Source: Deltaproteobacteria bacterium
Lineage (GTDB): Bacteria > Desulfobacterota > Desulfomonilia > UBA1062
Assembly: GCA_029547185.1 (NCBI GenBank)
Contig: JAKPPU010000018.1
Location: 16,179-80,178, forward strand
Direction of reading: 5' to 3'
Length of the DNA: 64,000 nt
Both the position numbers and the translations under genes were made by a program. Below the pieces are notes generated by a model. The model was not told the DNA's origin, did not search any database, and worked only from the letters and a program-made list of their open reading frames with translations. Shown piece by piece: positions 53,600 through 63,933 of the stretch (its first letter is position 1; every line of letters begins with the position of its first letter).

Positions 53600-54589
53600 T
53601 CAGGGAGCGCTCACCGGGATCCTGTCGGGGCAATGGGCACGCATGGCCCTGCTGGCATGAATCCTTCCCCGGCTGTCCACGAAGATCCAGTCCATGCCCT
53701 TTTTTTCGAGGACAGGCCCGAGTTTTTCCGGTCCGCTCACGAAGAGGGCTACCGCCCATGCATTCGCCTGGGTGCAGGTGTCGGCGATGACGGTCGAGCT
53801 CATGCCGATCTGTGCAGGCATGCCGGTGGAAGGATCGAGGATGTGGCAGTAGCGCAGCCCGTTTTCCATGAAGAATCTCTCGTAGTCTCCCGAGGTGGCG
53901 ACCGCCCTGTTTTTGATCGGTATCACGGCGAAGACGCCTTCACCTCTCGGGTTTTTGAGCCCGATCCTCCACACGCGGTCTCCGAAGGCCGATACCTCTC
54001 CGCCCACGTCGATGAGGCCGGTCCGTATGCCGCAGGCCTTCATGACCTCCCGGGCCCTGTCCGCTGCATAGCCTTCGATCGTGCCGCCGATGTCGACTTT
54101 TGTGCCTTGGAGTGTTTCGATGGTCATCCCATCGCCATGGAGCCGGACCGACTCATCCTTTCCCGTCTCCCTCCAGGCCTCGAATTCGGAAGGTGAAGGC
54201 ATGTGATAGGCGCCGTTCCCAGTGAAGCCCCAGGCGTCGAGGAGCGGCCGCAGGGTGACCGAGAAGGCGCCTGAAGAGTCATCGTGGACCTCGCGGGAGA
54301 CGCGCAGGAGGTGGAAGACCTCCCTGTCCCTGATGACATGCTTCCGGTTGAGCTCGTCGATGAGAGAGTCTTTATGTCCGAGGCGGGCATCGATCCGCTT
54401 GAGCTCGGCGACGGCCTTCTTCATGGCTTCGCCGGTCTCACTCTGAGTTCCCATGGCTTTGAGCTCGATGAACACGTCCGTGAGGAAGATGCTCGTGGTG
54501 TGGATCTCATGGGTCCTGCCGTAGCGGATCGAGGCTGTCAGTGCGGCGAGAAGCAGGAGCAGGATGAAGGCGGTGAGGATCTTTTTCAA
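53600..54589 (-). CDS. apbE: FAD:protein FMN transferase ApbE
   Basis: A 329-residue ApbE with an N-terminal signal anchor (KKILTAFILLLLLAALTASI). The catalytic domain has KAMGTQSETGEAMKKAVAEL, TKVDIGGTIEGYAADRAREV (family DxGGxxKGYAVDR type with Thr-Glu), TGLIDVGGEVSAFG, RAVATSGDYERFF, CHILDPSTGMPA and TCTQANAWAVALFV. It attaches FMN to Thr residues of redox proteins such as NqrB/RnfG-type subunits in the periplasm; none is in this window. The start is TTG at 54589 with no good ribosome site, an oddity. It follows eno across a hairpin. Confidence 0.9.
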   Translation of the reverse strand: MKKILTAFILLLLLAALTASIRYGRTHEIHTTSIFLTDVFIELKAMGTQSETGEAMKKAVAELKRIDARLGHKDSLIDELNRKHVIRDREVFHLLRVSREVHDDSSGAFSVTLRPLLDAWGFTGNGAYHMPSPSEFEAWRETGKDESVRLHGDGMTIETLQGTKVDIGGTIEGYAADRAREVMKACGIRTGLIDVGGEVSAFGDRVWRIGLKNPRGEGVFAVIPIKNRAVATSGDYERFFMENGLRYCHILDPSTGMPAQIGMSSTVIADTCTQANAWAVALFVSGPEKLGPVLEKKGMDWIFVDSRGRIHASRAMRAHCPDRIPVSAP

Positions 54590-54602
54590 TGATTGGAGAA
54601 GG

Positions 54603-54622
54603 GGGGCGGGAAGACCCGCCCC
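54603..54622 (-). terminator. intrinsic terminator-like hairpin after eno
   Basis: GGGGCGGG (54603-54610) pairs with CCCGCCCC (54615-54622) around AAGA. On the minus strand it follows the eno stop (54632) by nine bases, preceded by AAAG; on that strand the tail is CCTTCTCC rather than pure T, while on the plus strand the tail is TTTCTTTG. Possibly bidirectional. Confidence 0.55.
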
Positions 54623-54631
54623 TTTCTTTGC

Positions 54632-56304
<1,673 letters not shown>

Positions 56305-58788
56305 CTATTTCTCGATGAGCGACTCGAGATCGCTGATCAGGGCTGCAAGCGACTTCTCGTCGACGAGCCTGTTCTTCTCGTCGAGGAGGCTCTTCGACCG
56401 GAAGGTGTCGAGGGCCCCCTTGTAGACCGGCAGGCACAGCGCCTCGTAGCGCTGGATCTCGCCCTTTTTGTAAATGCGGGACGCGAACCTGTTGATCGCT
56501 CTGAGAGGGTCTTTCTTTCCGAGGTCCTTGGTTTTCATGACATAGCGTGCCACGCACAGGTAGGATTCGAGGTAATTCTCCAGCAGCCCCTCGAACATGA
56601 CCGCAACCCTGCGCCCCGTGTCGCTGACGGCGTATACCGCCTTCCTGTGGGAAATGACGTTCCTCTCGATCAGGTACTGGAGGGGCCTCTTGAAGCTGCT
56701 CTCGTCGAGGATGAACTCGTTCTCCAGAAGCCCGGCCAGGTCCATGAGCTTTTCATTGAAGGACTTCTCGTCGAGGCCCTCGGGTGTCTTGAGGATCACG
56801 TTGCAGATGAGGGAGGCGGGAACGAAGAAGTTGAGGATCGTGTTCTTGTAGTATTCGAGGTGTATCCTGTTCTCTCCTTCTGCATGCAGGAGCACGGCAT
56901 CCTCCTCGTTGTCCGGTTCGTCGATGGTGATGAGGCGCTTCGACTTCAGGAGGGAATACGCCTCTTCGAAGGCGCTCTGCTCGTCGTAGAGCGACTCGGA
57001 CATGTTGCATCCGAGATAGGCGAGGTAATCGAGAAAGATGTGAAAGCCCTCGCGCAGGATGTTTTCCTCGATCGCCGAGTCGTAGCTGGTGGCGACGCAT
57101 GAAATGATCGAGAAGGGCGTGGCAACGGTCTGCCGGTAGATCGAGGAGATGATCTCCCCCGCGACCCTCTCGTAGAGCTCGTCCTTCTGATCGCTGTCCA
57201 TCCGGGAGTACGAGGTCTTGCCCTTCATGAACTCGTTCATGGATATGGGCTTTGCAAAGCGGACGTAGACCTTGCCGTAGCGGTTCTTGAGGACGTTTCC
57301 CGCCTTGATGAGCTGCCAGAGGTTTTCCTTTTTCTTGACCGCGCCCTTCATCTCCTCGATGTAGGACCTCTCCTCGACGACCGTGTCGTATCCCATGTAG
57401 ACCGGGACGAAGATGACGTCGCGCGTCACCCCGGATTCCCAGCCCTGGATGATCATCGAGAGCAGCCCCTTCTTGGGGAGCATGAGCTTGCCGGAGCGGC
57501 TTCTCGTCCCCTCGATGAAGAACTCGAGCGGGATCCTCTCCTGGAGGATGGTCCTCACATAGGCGGCAAAGGTATGGGCATACAGGGGATTGTCCTTGAA
57601 GGTGCGCTTCATGAAAAACGCCCCGCCTCTGCGCAGGAACGGGCCCATGGGGAAGAAGGCGAGGTTGATGCCTGCGGCTATCACCGGGACGCTCATCCAG
57701 TGCTGGAACAGGCAGTAGGAGAGGATGAGATAGTCGAAGTGGCTCTTGTGGCAGGGAACGTACACGATGGAGCCGTTCCTGGCCGTTTCCCTGACCGCCT
57801 GGATTCCCGGCTCGTTCACGTCGAGCCCGTCATAGATGTTGTTGAAGACCCAGGTCAGGACCTTGTACATGAAGTTTACCAGTGTCGGGCTCAGGTTCGA
57901 TGCGATCTGGTCGAGGTGCTTCCGGACGACGGTCTCGAGCCTTTCGATGCTTTCATCCTTTGCCTCGGAATGGCGGGACCGCAGGAACGACTGGAGCATG
58001 GGGTCCTTCATGGTTTTGTTGATGATGAACTCGCGGTCCCGGATCGGTGCTCCGGAGATGTTCTTTCTCAGGACGGCGAGCTGCTGCTGGAGCTCGTTGA
58101 GGGTTTCGGTCGCGATTTCTTCGAGGAACTTCGATTCGTTCGCGTGCTGCCTGATCACCTCCTTGAGATTGATGGGCTCGCCGTGCTCGAAGAAGCCGTG
58201 CTCTTCCGCCCTCATGAGGGTCAGGACCTTGCGGAACCACCGGGTGGAGACCTTCTCTTCCTTTGTCGCGTCCTTGATCTTGAGCGGCATCCGGTTGTAG
58301 ACGATCCTCTGGGGCAGGAGGTAGATCGGCCGGTCGATCTCGCGCTGGAGCTTCAAGAGTTCGAGGATGGGGTCGATCTTCTGTTTCCCGCTGATCATGT
58401 CCAGCGACAGGAGGGACGCGCTCCCCTCGTCATGGGCGAAGCCCTTGTAGAACTCTCCTTCAAAAGGCGAGGTTTCGCCTGTAACGAGTGTCTTGAGGAG
58501 GTAGGGAAGCCTGCCGATGGGCTGCAGGAGCGTGAGCTTTCTGCCGAAGATGACCCGCGGGACCGGAAGGCCCTCTCTCGAGAACCGGTAGTTCATGAGG
58601 GTCGCATCGATCGTGCTCGACAGGCTTTGCACGAACACGATGTGCCCCTTGCGGGACAGGTTCGACACGGATTCCCTGTAGAGCTGCGGAATGGTTATCT
58701 GGATGAACAGGCGGCGAAGAAACGGCCCGAGGAGGAAACCGTATCTGCCCTCGAAGGCATATGCATATCCCTTGGATCTGGAAGCCAT
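56305..58788 (-). CDS. plsB: glycerol-3-phosphate acyltransferase (PlsB-like)
   Basis: An 827-residue PlsB/GPAT. Signatures: VYVPCHKSHFDYLILSYCLF with the HX4D pair (H347, D352), GGAFFMKRTFKDNPLYA (motif II), LEFFIEGTRSRSGKLMLPKK (motif III, EGTRSR) and VIFVPVYMGYDTVVEE (motif IV). PlsB acylates position sn-1 of glycerol-3-phosphate at the inner membrane, the first step of phospholipid synthesis. Length is close to E. coli PlsB (807). The start at 58788 has only a weak ribosome site. It is downstream of uvrC (104 nt) and may share its promoter. Confidence 0.9.
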   Translation of the reverse strand: MASRSKGYAYAFEGRYGFLLGPFLRRLFIQITIPQLYRESVSNLSRKGHIVFVQSLSSTIDATLMNYRFSREGLPVPRVIFGRKLTLLQPIGRLPYLLKTLVTGETSPFEGEFYKGFAHDEGSASLLSLDMISGKQKIDPILELLKLQREIDRPIYLLPQRIVYNRMPLKIKDATKEEKVSTRWFRKVLTLMRAEEHGFFEHGEPINLKEVIRQHANESKFLEEIATETLNELQQQLAVLRKNISGAPIRDREFIINKTMKDPMLQSFLRSRHSEAKDESIERLETVVRKHLDQIASNLSPTLVNFMYKVLTWVFNNIYDGLDVNEPGIQAVRETARNGSIVYVPCHKSHFDYLILSYCLFQHWMSVPVIAAGINLAFFPMGPFLRRGGAFFMKRTFKDNPLYAHTFAAYVRTILQERIPLEFFIEGTRSRSGKLMLPKKGLLSMIIQGWESGVTRDVIFVPVYMGYDTVVEERSYIEEMKGAVKKKENLWQLIKAGNVLKNRYGKVYVRFAKPISMNEFMKGKTSYSRMDSDQKDELYERVAGEIISSIYRQTVATPFSIISCVATSYDSAIEENILREGFHIFLDYLAYLGCNMSESLYDEQSAFEEAYSLLKSKRLITIDEPDNEEDAVLLHAEGENRIHLEYYKNTILNFFVPASLICNVILKTPEGLDEKSFNEKLMDLAGLLENEFILDESSFKRPLQYLIERNVISHRKAVYAVSDTGRRVAVMFEGLLENYLESYLCVARYVMKTKDLGKKDPLRAINRFASRIYKKGEIQRYEALCLPVYKGALDTFRSKSLLDEKNRLVDEKSLAALISDLESLIEK

Positions 58789-58892
58789 ACCGCCGCGTTA
58801 TAGACGAAATTGCGTGCCTTGGAAAGACCATTCTTCATGCGAACCGCGCCCGTGGACGCCGATCCCTGAATGCGCCGCGCAACCCGTATCCG

Positions 58893-60659
58893 TCAGTCGC
58901 CCTGGTGGATGAATTCGAGGATGCGGTCGACGTCGCTCCGGGTGAGGCAGCGCAATCCTACAAGGTCTTCACGCCTGATCCGCGAGAGCTCTTCGAGGTG
59001 CGAGGTGTGCATGAGGATCGAGCGGGCCTTCTTCGGGCCTATCCCCGGTATCTCCTCGAGCACGGTCGATATCGACTTGCTGCGAAGGTGCTTGTGATAG
59101 GTCACCGCGAAGCGGTGGGCCTCGTCCCTGAGGCGCTGCATGAGCCTGAGAGAGGCGCTCCTCTGGGGCATGAAGACCGCGTCCTTTTCCCCGGGGAGGA
59201 AGAACCGGTCGCTCTTCGTGCCTCTGGGCTTTGCCATGGCGACCACGGGGATCGAGCTCATCCCGAGGCTTTCGAGCACCCTGACGCAGACCCCGAGCTG
59301 CCCCTTGCCGCCGTCGATCACCAGGAGATCGGGCCTCTCCTCGTCGCCGGCAAGCCTCCTCCTCAGCACCTGCTCCATCATCGCAAAATCGTCCTGGCCT
59401 TCGATGTCCCGGATGCGGTAATGGCGGTAGAGCGACTTTTCCGGCTTCCCTTTAAGGAACACGGCCCGCGACGCGACCGGATGGCTGCCCTGGAAGGAGG
59501 AGATGTCGTAGCACTCCATGCGGTTGGGGACGGCAGGGAGCCGAAGGATCTTCGCCACGTCGTCGAGGAGCGAGGTGTCGGCCGTCCTCCCGTACGATCG
59601 GGCATTCTCCCGGGCCATGCTCATCCACTGCCTCGGCGTGCCCTTGAGCGCCTTGCGTACGCATACCTTCGACCCGCGCATGTCGGAGAGGATCTGCTCG
59701 AGGTTGCCGCGGCCTTCCGGTTCGATATCCGCATAGATGATCGGCGGAATGTCGTTCCCTTTGAGATAGAACTGGAGGATGCAGTTCATCATGAAGTCGT
59801 CTTCCTGGGTGTTCTGTACGGCAAAGGAATGGCTGTCGGCCATGACTCCCTTTGCGATGTGCAGCACCGAGATCTGGACCTTGTCGTCGAGCCCGTACGT
59901 GCCGAAGATGTCCACGTCGATAGGTGTGTTCCCGATGACGACCTGGGACACGAGGCTGTCCCGAATGGCGATGATCTGGTCGCGGATCTTTGCGGCCGTC
60001 TCGTAGTTCTGCCGGTCGGACTCCCTCTTCATGCGCTTGAGGAGCCTCTCTTCGAGGACCTTGTTCTTGCCGTCGAGGAAGGTGATGAGATCGCCCACGA
60101 GGTCGTCGTACTGCTCCTTCGTGACCCTCTTCGCACAGGGGCCCACGCACTGGCTTATCTGGTAGTACATGCAGGGGCGCGAGCGATTCTTGAACACGGT
60201 GTCCTTGCACCTTCTCAAGGGGAAGATCCTGGAGACGGCGCGCAGCGTGGTCCTGATCGCTTGCGAGGAAGAGTAGGGGCCGAAGTAGCGCGCCCCGTCC
60301 TTGAGCACTTTCCTCGTGATGGAGATCCGTGGCCACTCCTCGTTCGTGCTGATCTTGATGCGCACGTAGCTCTTGTCGTCCTTGAGAAAGACGTTGTAGC
60401 GGGGCATGTGCGACTTGATGAGCTGGTTCTCCAGGAACAGGGCCTCTTTCTCGTTCCTGGTGACGATGAAGTCCACACGCTCGGTCTGCTCGGCGATATA
60501 GGGCACGCTCGGCCGCGTATCCTGACCGAGGTAGGCGTGGACCCTCCCTCTGAGGTCTTTTGCCTTGCCGACGTAGATGACCTCGCTCTGGGCGTTTTTC
60601 ATGATGTAGACGCCCGTGGACCGGGGCAGCTTCCTGATGATCTCTCCGCTCAACGCCAT
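58893..60659 (-). CDS. uvrC: excinuclease ABC subunit C (UvrC)
   Basis: A 588-residue UvrC. GIY-YIG nuclease (STGVYIMKNAQSEVIYVGKA), the cysteine cluster (SRPCMYYQISQCVGPCAK), the UVR helical motif (about 195-235: LLKRMKRESDRQNYETAAKI), RNase-H-like nuclease (RMECYDISSFQGSHPVASRA, PDLLVIDGGKGQLGV) and a helix-hairpin-helix (EEIPGIGPKKARSILMHTS). It makes the dual incisions in nucleotide excision repair. AAGGATCTGCC precedes the ATG. A little shorter than the usual 600-620 residues. Confidence 0.96.
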   Translation of the reverse strand: MALSGEIIRKLPRSTGVYIMKNAQSEVIYVGKAKDLRGRVHAYLGQDTRPSVPYIAEQTERVDFIVTRNEKEALFLENQLIKSHMPRYNVFLKDDKSYVRIKISTNEEWPRISITRKVLKDGARYFGPYSSSQAIRTTLRAVSRIFPLRRCKDTVFKNRSRPCMYYQISQCVGPCAKRVTKEQYDDLVGDLITFLDGKNKVLEERLLKRMKRESDRQNYETAAKIRDQIIAIRDSLVSQVVIGNTPIDVDIFGTYGLDDKVQISVLHIAKGVMADSHSFAVQNTQEDDFMMNCILQFYLKGNDIPPIIYADIEPEGRGNLEQILSDMRGSKVCVRKALKGTPRQWMSMARENARSYGRTADTSLLDDVAKILRLPAVPNRMECYDISSFQGSHPVASRAVFLKGKPEKSLYRHYRIRDIEGQDDFAMMEQVLRRRLAGDEERPDLLVIDGGKGQLGVCVRVLESLGMSSIPVVAMAKPRGTKSDRFFLPGEKDAVFMPQRSASLRLMQRLRDEAHRFAVTYHKHLRSKSISTVLEEIPGIGPKKARSILMHTSHLEELSRIRREDLVGLRCLTRSDVDRILEFIHQGD

Positions 60660-60791
60660 GGCAGATCCTTATCATGAATATTATATCATGGCAAATAGTG
60701 GAACCGAGAGATTGTGGAGAGCGAACGTAAAAGATCAGCCGTGCGCATGGTGAGTCCGCTGGAGCTTTTGGTTGGCTTTTTTAATTGTATT

Positions 60792-61046
60792 TCAGTGTCG
60801 GAAGGCGAATTGAAGATCCAGTGAGTTTATATTGATAATGGGCCCTGAACAGATGAGGAAATCCATACCCAATACCCCATTAATGTCAAATCCATAATCC
60901 ATTCCACCGATTTCAACCTGGAAATCGGAAACAGTCTGTTCACCAACCCTTATGAAATCTACCGTACGTGAGAAGACTGCTTCATTACCTCCGACTCCGC
61001 ATATTGTGTAAAGGATATCCCCTTTTAAATTATAGCAGAATTCCTA
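60792..61046 (-). pseudogene. decayed retropepsin-like aspartic protease (C-terminal part)
   Basis: The minus-strand frame ending at TGA 60792 reads GDILYTICGVGGNEAVFSRT, VDFIRVGEQTVSDFQVEIGG and MDYGFDINGVLGMDFLICSG, the C-terminal half of small retropepsin-like proteases (xxGVGG, GxLGMDFL). A TAG at 61044-61046 abuts the open part, and sequence resembling the N-terminal part continues in another frame just upstream (LRAQLTVTVLNKKTVVHK). So the catalytic DTG half is lost by frameshift. Surroundings are AT-rich. Confidence 0.6.
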
Positions 61047-61167
61047 GCTTATGTACGACTGTCTTTTTATTCAACACCGTGACGGTCAACTGCGCGCGAA
61101 GCGTGTCGACTTCAATAGCTGGCTGGGCTTGCACTATAGTTTTACAGAATACGGCTTCTGTCAGTAC

Positions 61168-61681
61168 TCACCATCGTGCACGCCTTCTATGCCACAGCTC
61201 TCGCTTAAGGGCTTCATAGACATTAAAGACAATCGAGCAAATACCGTAATTTTCCACCACACTCATGAGCCTGCTCATCATGTCCTCTTTGTGGAGATGG
61301 GGATATGATCTGCAATCCTTGGGGCGAGCTTCCTGGACTCCCGCCTTAGCTCATAGGCGTTAAAATGAGGAAATGATAATGAATATAGACACTTAAGACA
61401 CGATGGTCAGTGAGATCCTTTGGTGAAATACCCAAACCTTGGGCGAGCCTCTCGATATCTTCTTGATCCAATGCCGGCAAGATTTCGCAACAGCAATTCC
61501 CACAGGCTGTACAATCGATTGCTGATGCGATCTCCTGATAGAGCCTATGTACAAGGGAATCAAGCTTCTCGGAAGGACATTTCTCTTTCAGGAAGGCACG
61601 GAATTCCCAATTCTCATGTTCCTTTTTCCGGGTTAATGCCCTGATTCGTGTCAAGTTGGTTTCAATCTCGTTATGCTTCAT
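61168..61681 (-). pseudogene. frameshifted YkgJ-type CxxCxxCC protein
   Basis: An intact-looking N-terminal part (61346-61681, 111 codons) includes ASAIDCTACGNCCCEILPAL, the YkgJ CxxCxxCC zinc/Fe-S-like motif, and LAQGLGISPKDLTDH, then stops early (HFLILTPMS-stop). In other frames downstream the conserved C-terminus is present: EARPKDCRSYPHLHKED, then LMSVVENYGICSIVFNVYEA and LKRELW up to TGA at 61168. The middle CPFL/CxxY piece is missing. The gene was therefore split by indels and is probably not functional. Its ATG has a poor ribosome site. Confidence 0.65.
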
Positions 61682-61932
61682 GGTGCTTGCTTACCGTTTC
61701 ATTCCTTGCCAGGAGATCGGGCTTACTGTTAATTTGTTTGTTTTCTGATTTAGATAAGTCGAGTAGTAGGAAACCTCCTGCAGTTCTGCGCGAAACCCCG
61801 TCTGAAAAAGAGCTAGCCATGCCGCAAGCAGCTGAATCAGCTTAGTTATTTTATATGGATCTATTCTGTTGTCCGTTAATCACGGTTCACCTTAGTTCAA
61901 CCATTACTATACCAAGAAATTCTGTATATTTT

Positions 61933-62050
61933 CATAAGTAACACTTTTCACAGACACATTCTTTAAAAATGATATTCTTTAAACCTAAAGATCATCTGGT
62001 ACTGTTTTCCGAGGATACCTGTGTTCTCCTTGTCATTGAGCGTGCCAGGG
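61933..62050. repeat. dispersed repeat block (second copy, inverted relative to 18402-18522)
   Basis: The reverse complement of this stretch matches 18402-18522 (CAGTACCAGATGATCTTTAG, GTTTAAAGAATAT and GAATGTGTCTGTGAAAAGTG, among others). A small plus-strand frame (61969-62082, 37 codons, MIFFKPKDHLVLFSEDTC) overlaps it and the shared part of that frame is also open in the first copy. Confidence 0.65.
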
Positions 62051-62150
62051 CCGCCCCTGCCTCCTCGCCTCCGAACGAGTGAGGCAAGTTTACAGCTGCA
62101 TTAAAAGGCAATCCCCGGTGACGGAAGAGTCGTCCCTGCTTCCTCTCCCC
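62045..62150 (-). repeat. partial copy of the palindromic repeat
   Basis: On the minus strand: GAGAGGAAGCAGGG, then CTCTTCCGTCACCGGGGATT and GCCTTTTAATGCAGC, then TGTAAACTTGCCTCACTCG, which match the left arm and the start of the central palindrome of copies 1 and 2; GGAGGCGAGGAGGCAGGGGC follows. It adjoins the block at 61933-62050 exactly as copy 1 adjoins 18402-18522. The whole gap 60660-62221 otherwise holds only the two pseudogenes and an unassigned 53-codon frame near 61690-61850. Confidence 0.65.
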
Positions 62151-62221
62151 AGAACAATCCATTTGACACCTCTTCACATCAAAGGATAAGCTATCGTGAA
62201 TCCTTTATATTAGGTACGCAT

Positions 62222-62794
62222 ATGAAGCTGATCTATGGTTTGGGAAATCCGGGGAAAAGGTACGAGTACACCCGCCACAATATCGGCTTTCTCGTTGCGG
62301 ATTTCCTGGCCGACAAATGGCGCATCCCCATGAAGCCCGCAGGCGGTGAGCTCGTCTGCGGCAAAGGGCAAATCATGAAGGTCCCGGTCGTGCTCGCCAA
62401 GCCGCAGACCTACATGAACCTGAGCGGGGAGCCCCTCCGGGGCAGGAAGATCGCGGCCGAAGACCTCATCGTGATCCATGACGACCTCGATCTCCCGGCA
62501 GGCACGGTGCGCGTGAAGCAGGGCGGAGGGACCGGAGGCCACAAGGGCCTGGAGTCTGTCTTCAGTGCGCTCGGAGACAACGGGTTCGTCCGGATACGGT
62601 GCGGCATCGGCAGGCCCTTTGATGGCTGCGACGCAAGCGACTATGTGCTCGGAATTTTCCCCAAGGAAGACATCGATCTCGTGAAAGAGCAGATCTTCGA
62701 TGCGGCGTCTGCCGTAGAGATGTGCCTGAAGGAAGGGGTCGTCAAGGCGATGAACACCTTCAACAGGCGTGACAAGACAACCCCGGAGGAATGA
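62222..62794 (+). CDS. pth: peptidyl-tRNA hydrolase
   Basis: A 190-residue Pth: KLIYGLGNPGKRYEYTRHNI (Asn10-type and catalytic His), VVLAKPQTYMNLSGEPL, EDLIVIHDDLDLPAGTVRVK (Asp), GGGTGGHKGLESVFSALG and RIRCGIGRP. It cleaves peptidyl-tRNAs released early from ribosomes. Length matches the family. The ATG at 62222 has TTAGGT upstream, a weak ribosome site, and follows the repeat region. Usually next to rplY and ychF; neither is visible here. Confidence 0.95.
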   Translation: MKLIYGLGNPGKRYEYTRHNIGFLVADFLADKWRIPMKPAGGELVCGKGQIMKVPVVLAKPQTYMNLSGEPLRGRKIAAEDLIVIHDDLDLPAGTVRVKQGGGTGGHKGLESVFSALGDNGFVRIRCGIGRPFDGCDASDYVLGIFPKEDIDLVKEQIFDAASAVEMCLKEGVVKAMNTFNRRDKTTPEE

Positions 62795-62843
62795 GCGGAG
62801 AGGCCCGCTGCGTCAGCGGACGTCCAAGAAAGCGCGAGATCTC

Positions 62844-62870
62844 CTGGATTCCCGCCTTCGTGGGAATGAC
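62844..62870. repeat. REP-like palindrome
   Basis: ATTCCC (62848-62853) and GGGAAT (62862-62867) flank GCCTTCGT within TGGATTCCCGCCTTCGTGGG. The sequence is the widespread extragenic palindrome in bacterial genomes. It lies 50 nt after the pth stop. A degenerate piece (CCTGGACTCCCGCCTTAG) occurs near 61333-61350. Confidence 0.6.
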
Positions 62871-62900
62871 GGAACATTCAAAATCGATGCCGACAAAATA

Positions 62901-63191
62901 TCAGCCTGCCTTTTTCGCAAAGGGGTCCTGGCATCCCTGCCTGCTCGACTTGTACCAGAGAGAGCCCCCGACCGCGGCAGCCGCAATGAGGAGCTTGTGC
63001 CGCCAGATGAGAGAGAAGACCCCCCGGGAGATCCAGAGCCCGAATTTAAGGCCGATGAGGCCGGCAAAAACGAGGACCACCGGCTTTGCTTTCTGTTTGA
63101 TGAGATCGAGCCTGGTCTGAAGCTCAGACTTTACCTCCACGAGCTCCTGGACGACGGCACCCGGTTCTTTGTTCAGCTCTTTTTCAGCCAT
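62901..63191 (-). CDS. small membrane protein, 96 aa
   Basis: A short protein with one or two hydrophobic segments: KPVVLVFAGLIGLKFGLWIS and HKLLIAAAAVGGSLWYKSSR, preceded by a charged helix (ELVEVKSELQTRLDLIKQKA). The first ATG (63191) overlaps the end of the upstream gene by 19 nt, so translation is coupled. No family is certain; it resembles small holin-accessory or DUF3618-like proteins. Confidence 0.6.
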   Translation of the reverse strand: MAEKELNKEPGAVVQELVEVKSELQTRLDLIKQKAKPVVLVFAGLIGLKFGLWISRGVFSLIWRHKLLIAAAAVGGSLWYKSSRQGCQDPFAKKAG

Positions 63192-63556
63192 CTCATATCC
63201 TCCGCAATCCTGCCGAATCTGGTGCGTGCCTCACCGAAATCCTTCTTCGCCTTGAGCAGGGCAACGAGGCCCATGACCAGACCGACGAGAAAGAGGAAGG
63301 CGGTCACGATCAGGGCAGAGGCCCAGGGCGCAAACCAGATGTTGAGCACCAGCACCAGGGTTACCAAAAGAAAGATGCCTGAAAGCGCCATGAACACAAG
63401 GCATGCCACCCCCAGGATGACTATGGGCAGACTGCTTTTGACAATGCCCTGCACGGTCTCTTTCACATAGGCCTTCTCGAGCGTCGCAAAGCTCTTGACC
63501 AGCTTTATGAAACGTACAATCAAACCGAACGTCGATTCCCCATCATACTTCCCCAT
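63173..63556 (-). CDS. phage_holin_3_6/YqjE-like membrane protein
   Basis: About 127 residues with two hydrophobic helices: SLPIVILGVACLVFMALSGI and LLVTLVLVLNIWFAPWASAL, then FLFLVGLVMGLVALLKAKKD and a basic tail. This matches the DUF1469/YqjE-like putative holin family, common on chromosomes without phage links. GAGGAGG lies at 8 nt before the ATG at 63556, so this start is preferred over 63652. It is followed by a coupled small membrane gene. Confidence 0.75.
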   Translation of the reverse strand: MGKYDGESTFGLIVRFIKLVKSFATLEKAYVKETVQGIVKSSLPIVILGVACLVFMALSGIFLLVTLVLVLNIWFAPWASALIVTAFLFLVGLVMGLVALLKAKKDFGEARTRFGRIAEDMRWLKKS

Positions 63557-63868
63557 TGCCATTCCCTCCTCGAACGTACGAGAGACTCTTTGCATCTGCT
63601 CAAAGCTCGCCGGGTATACCGGCTGTCTGCCCATGGCAAATTCAAGCGTCAATCTTTAAAATGCATTGTTCTTCAAGAGGTTGCAACAAAAATCTTTTCA
63701 ACCCGGATAATTCTCATCAGAAATGTCAAAAATATATTTCCCGGTGTGCCGAGACAGAGGTTTCACAGCCTCCCCGTTTCACTCCGGGACCATAGAGTAC
63801 ATTGTATCCTCAAGCCTCTCCGGCTCAAGTCCGGTGGGATCTCAATCGTGAGCTTATGCCAGGAAAAG
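63557..63868. other. intergenic, no gene found
   Basis: This 312-nt stretch upstream of the YqjE-like start has its ribosome site (GAGGAGG) at the left end. It is AT-richer than average and has no long frame with a ribosome site. Nothing else is recognised. Confidence 0.4.
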
Positions 63869-63899
63869 CCACGAGCCGCTTTAGTTAAGCGGCTCGTGG
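63869..63899 (-). terminator. strong hairpin, terminator of the right-edge gene
   Basis: CCACGAGCCGCTT (63869-63881) and AAGCGGCTCGTGG (63887-63899) are perfect 13-bp arms with a five-base loop. On the minus strand it is followed by CTTTTCC. It lies 35 nt beyond the stop of the gene at the right edge, so it probably ends that transcript. Confidence 0.65.
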
Positions 63900-63933
63900 T
63901 GGAGCGGATACAGCGGGCTTAAAGCGATGATGT

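Noticed and set aside
58761..60677. Plus-strand frame of 638 codons opposite uvrC
   Set aside because: uvrC motifs are complete on the minus strand; the plus frame has no recognisable domain.
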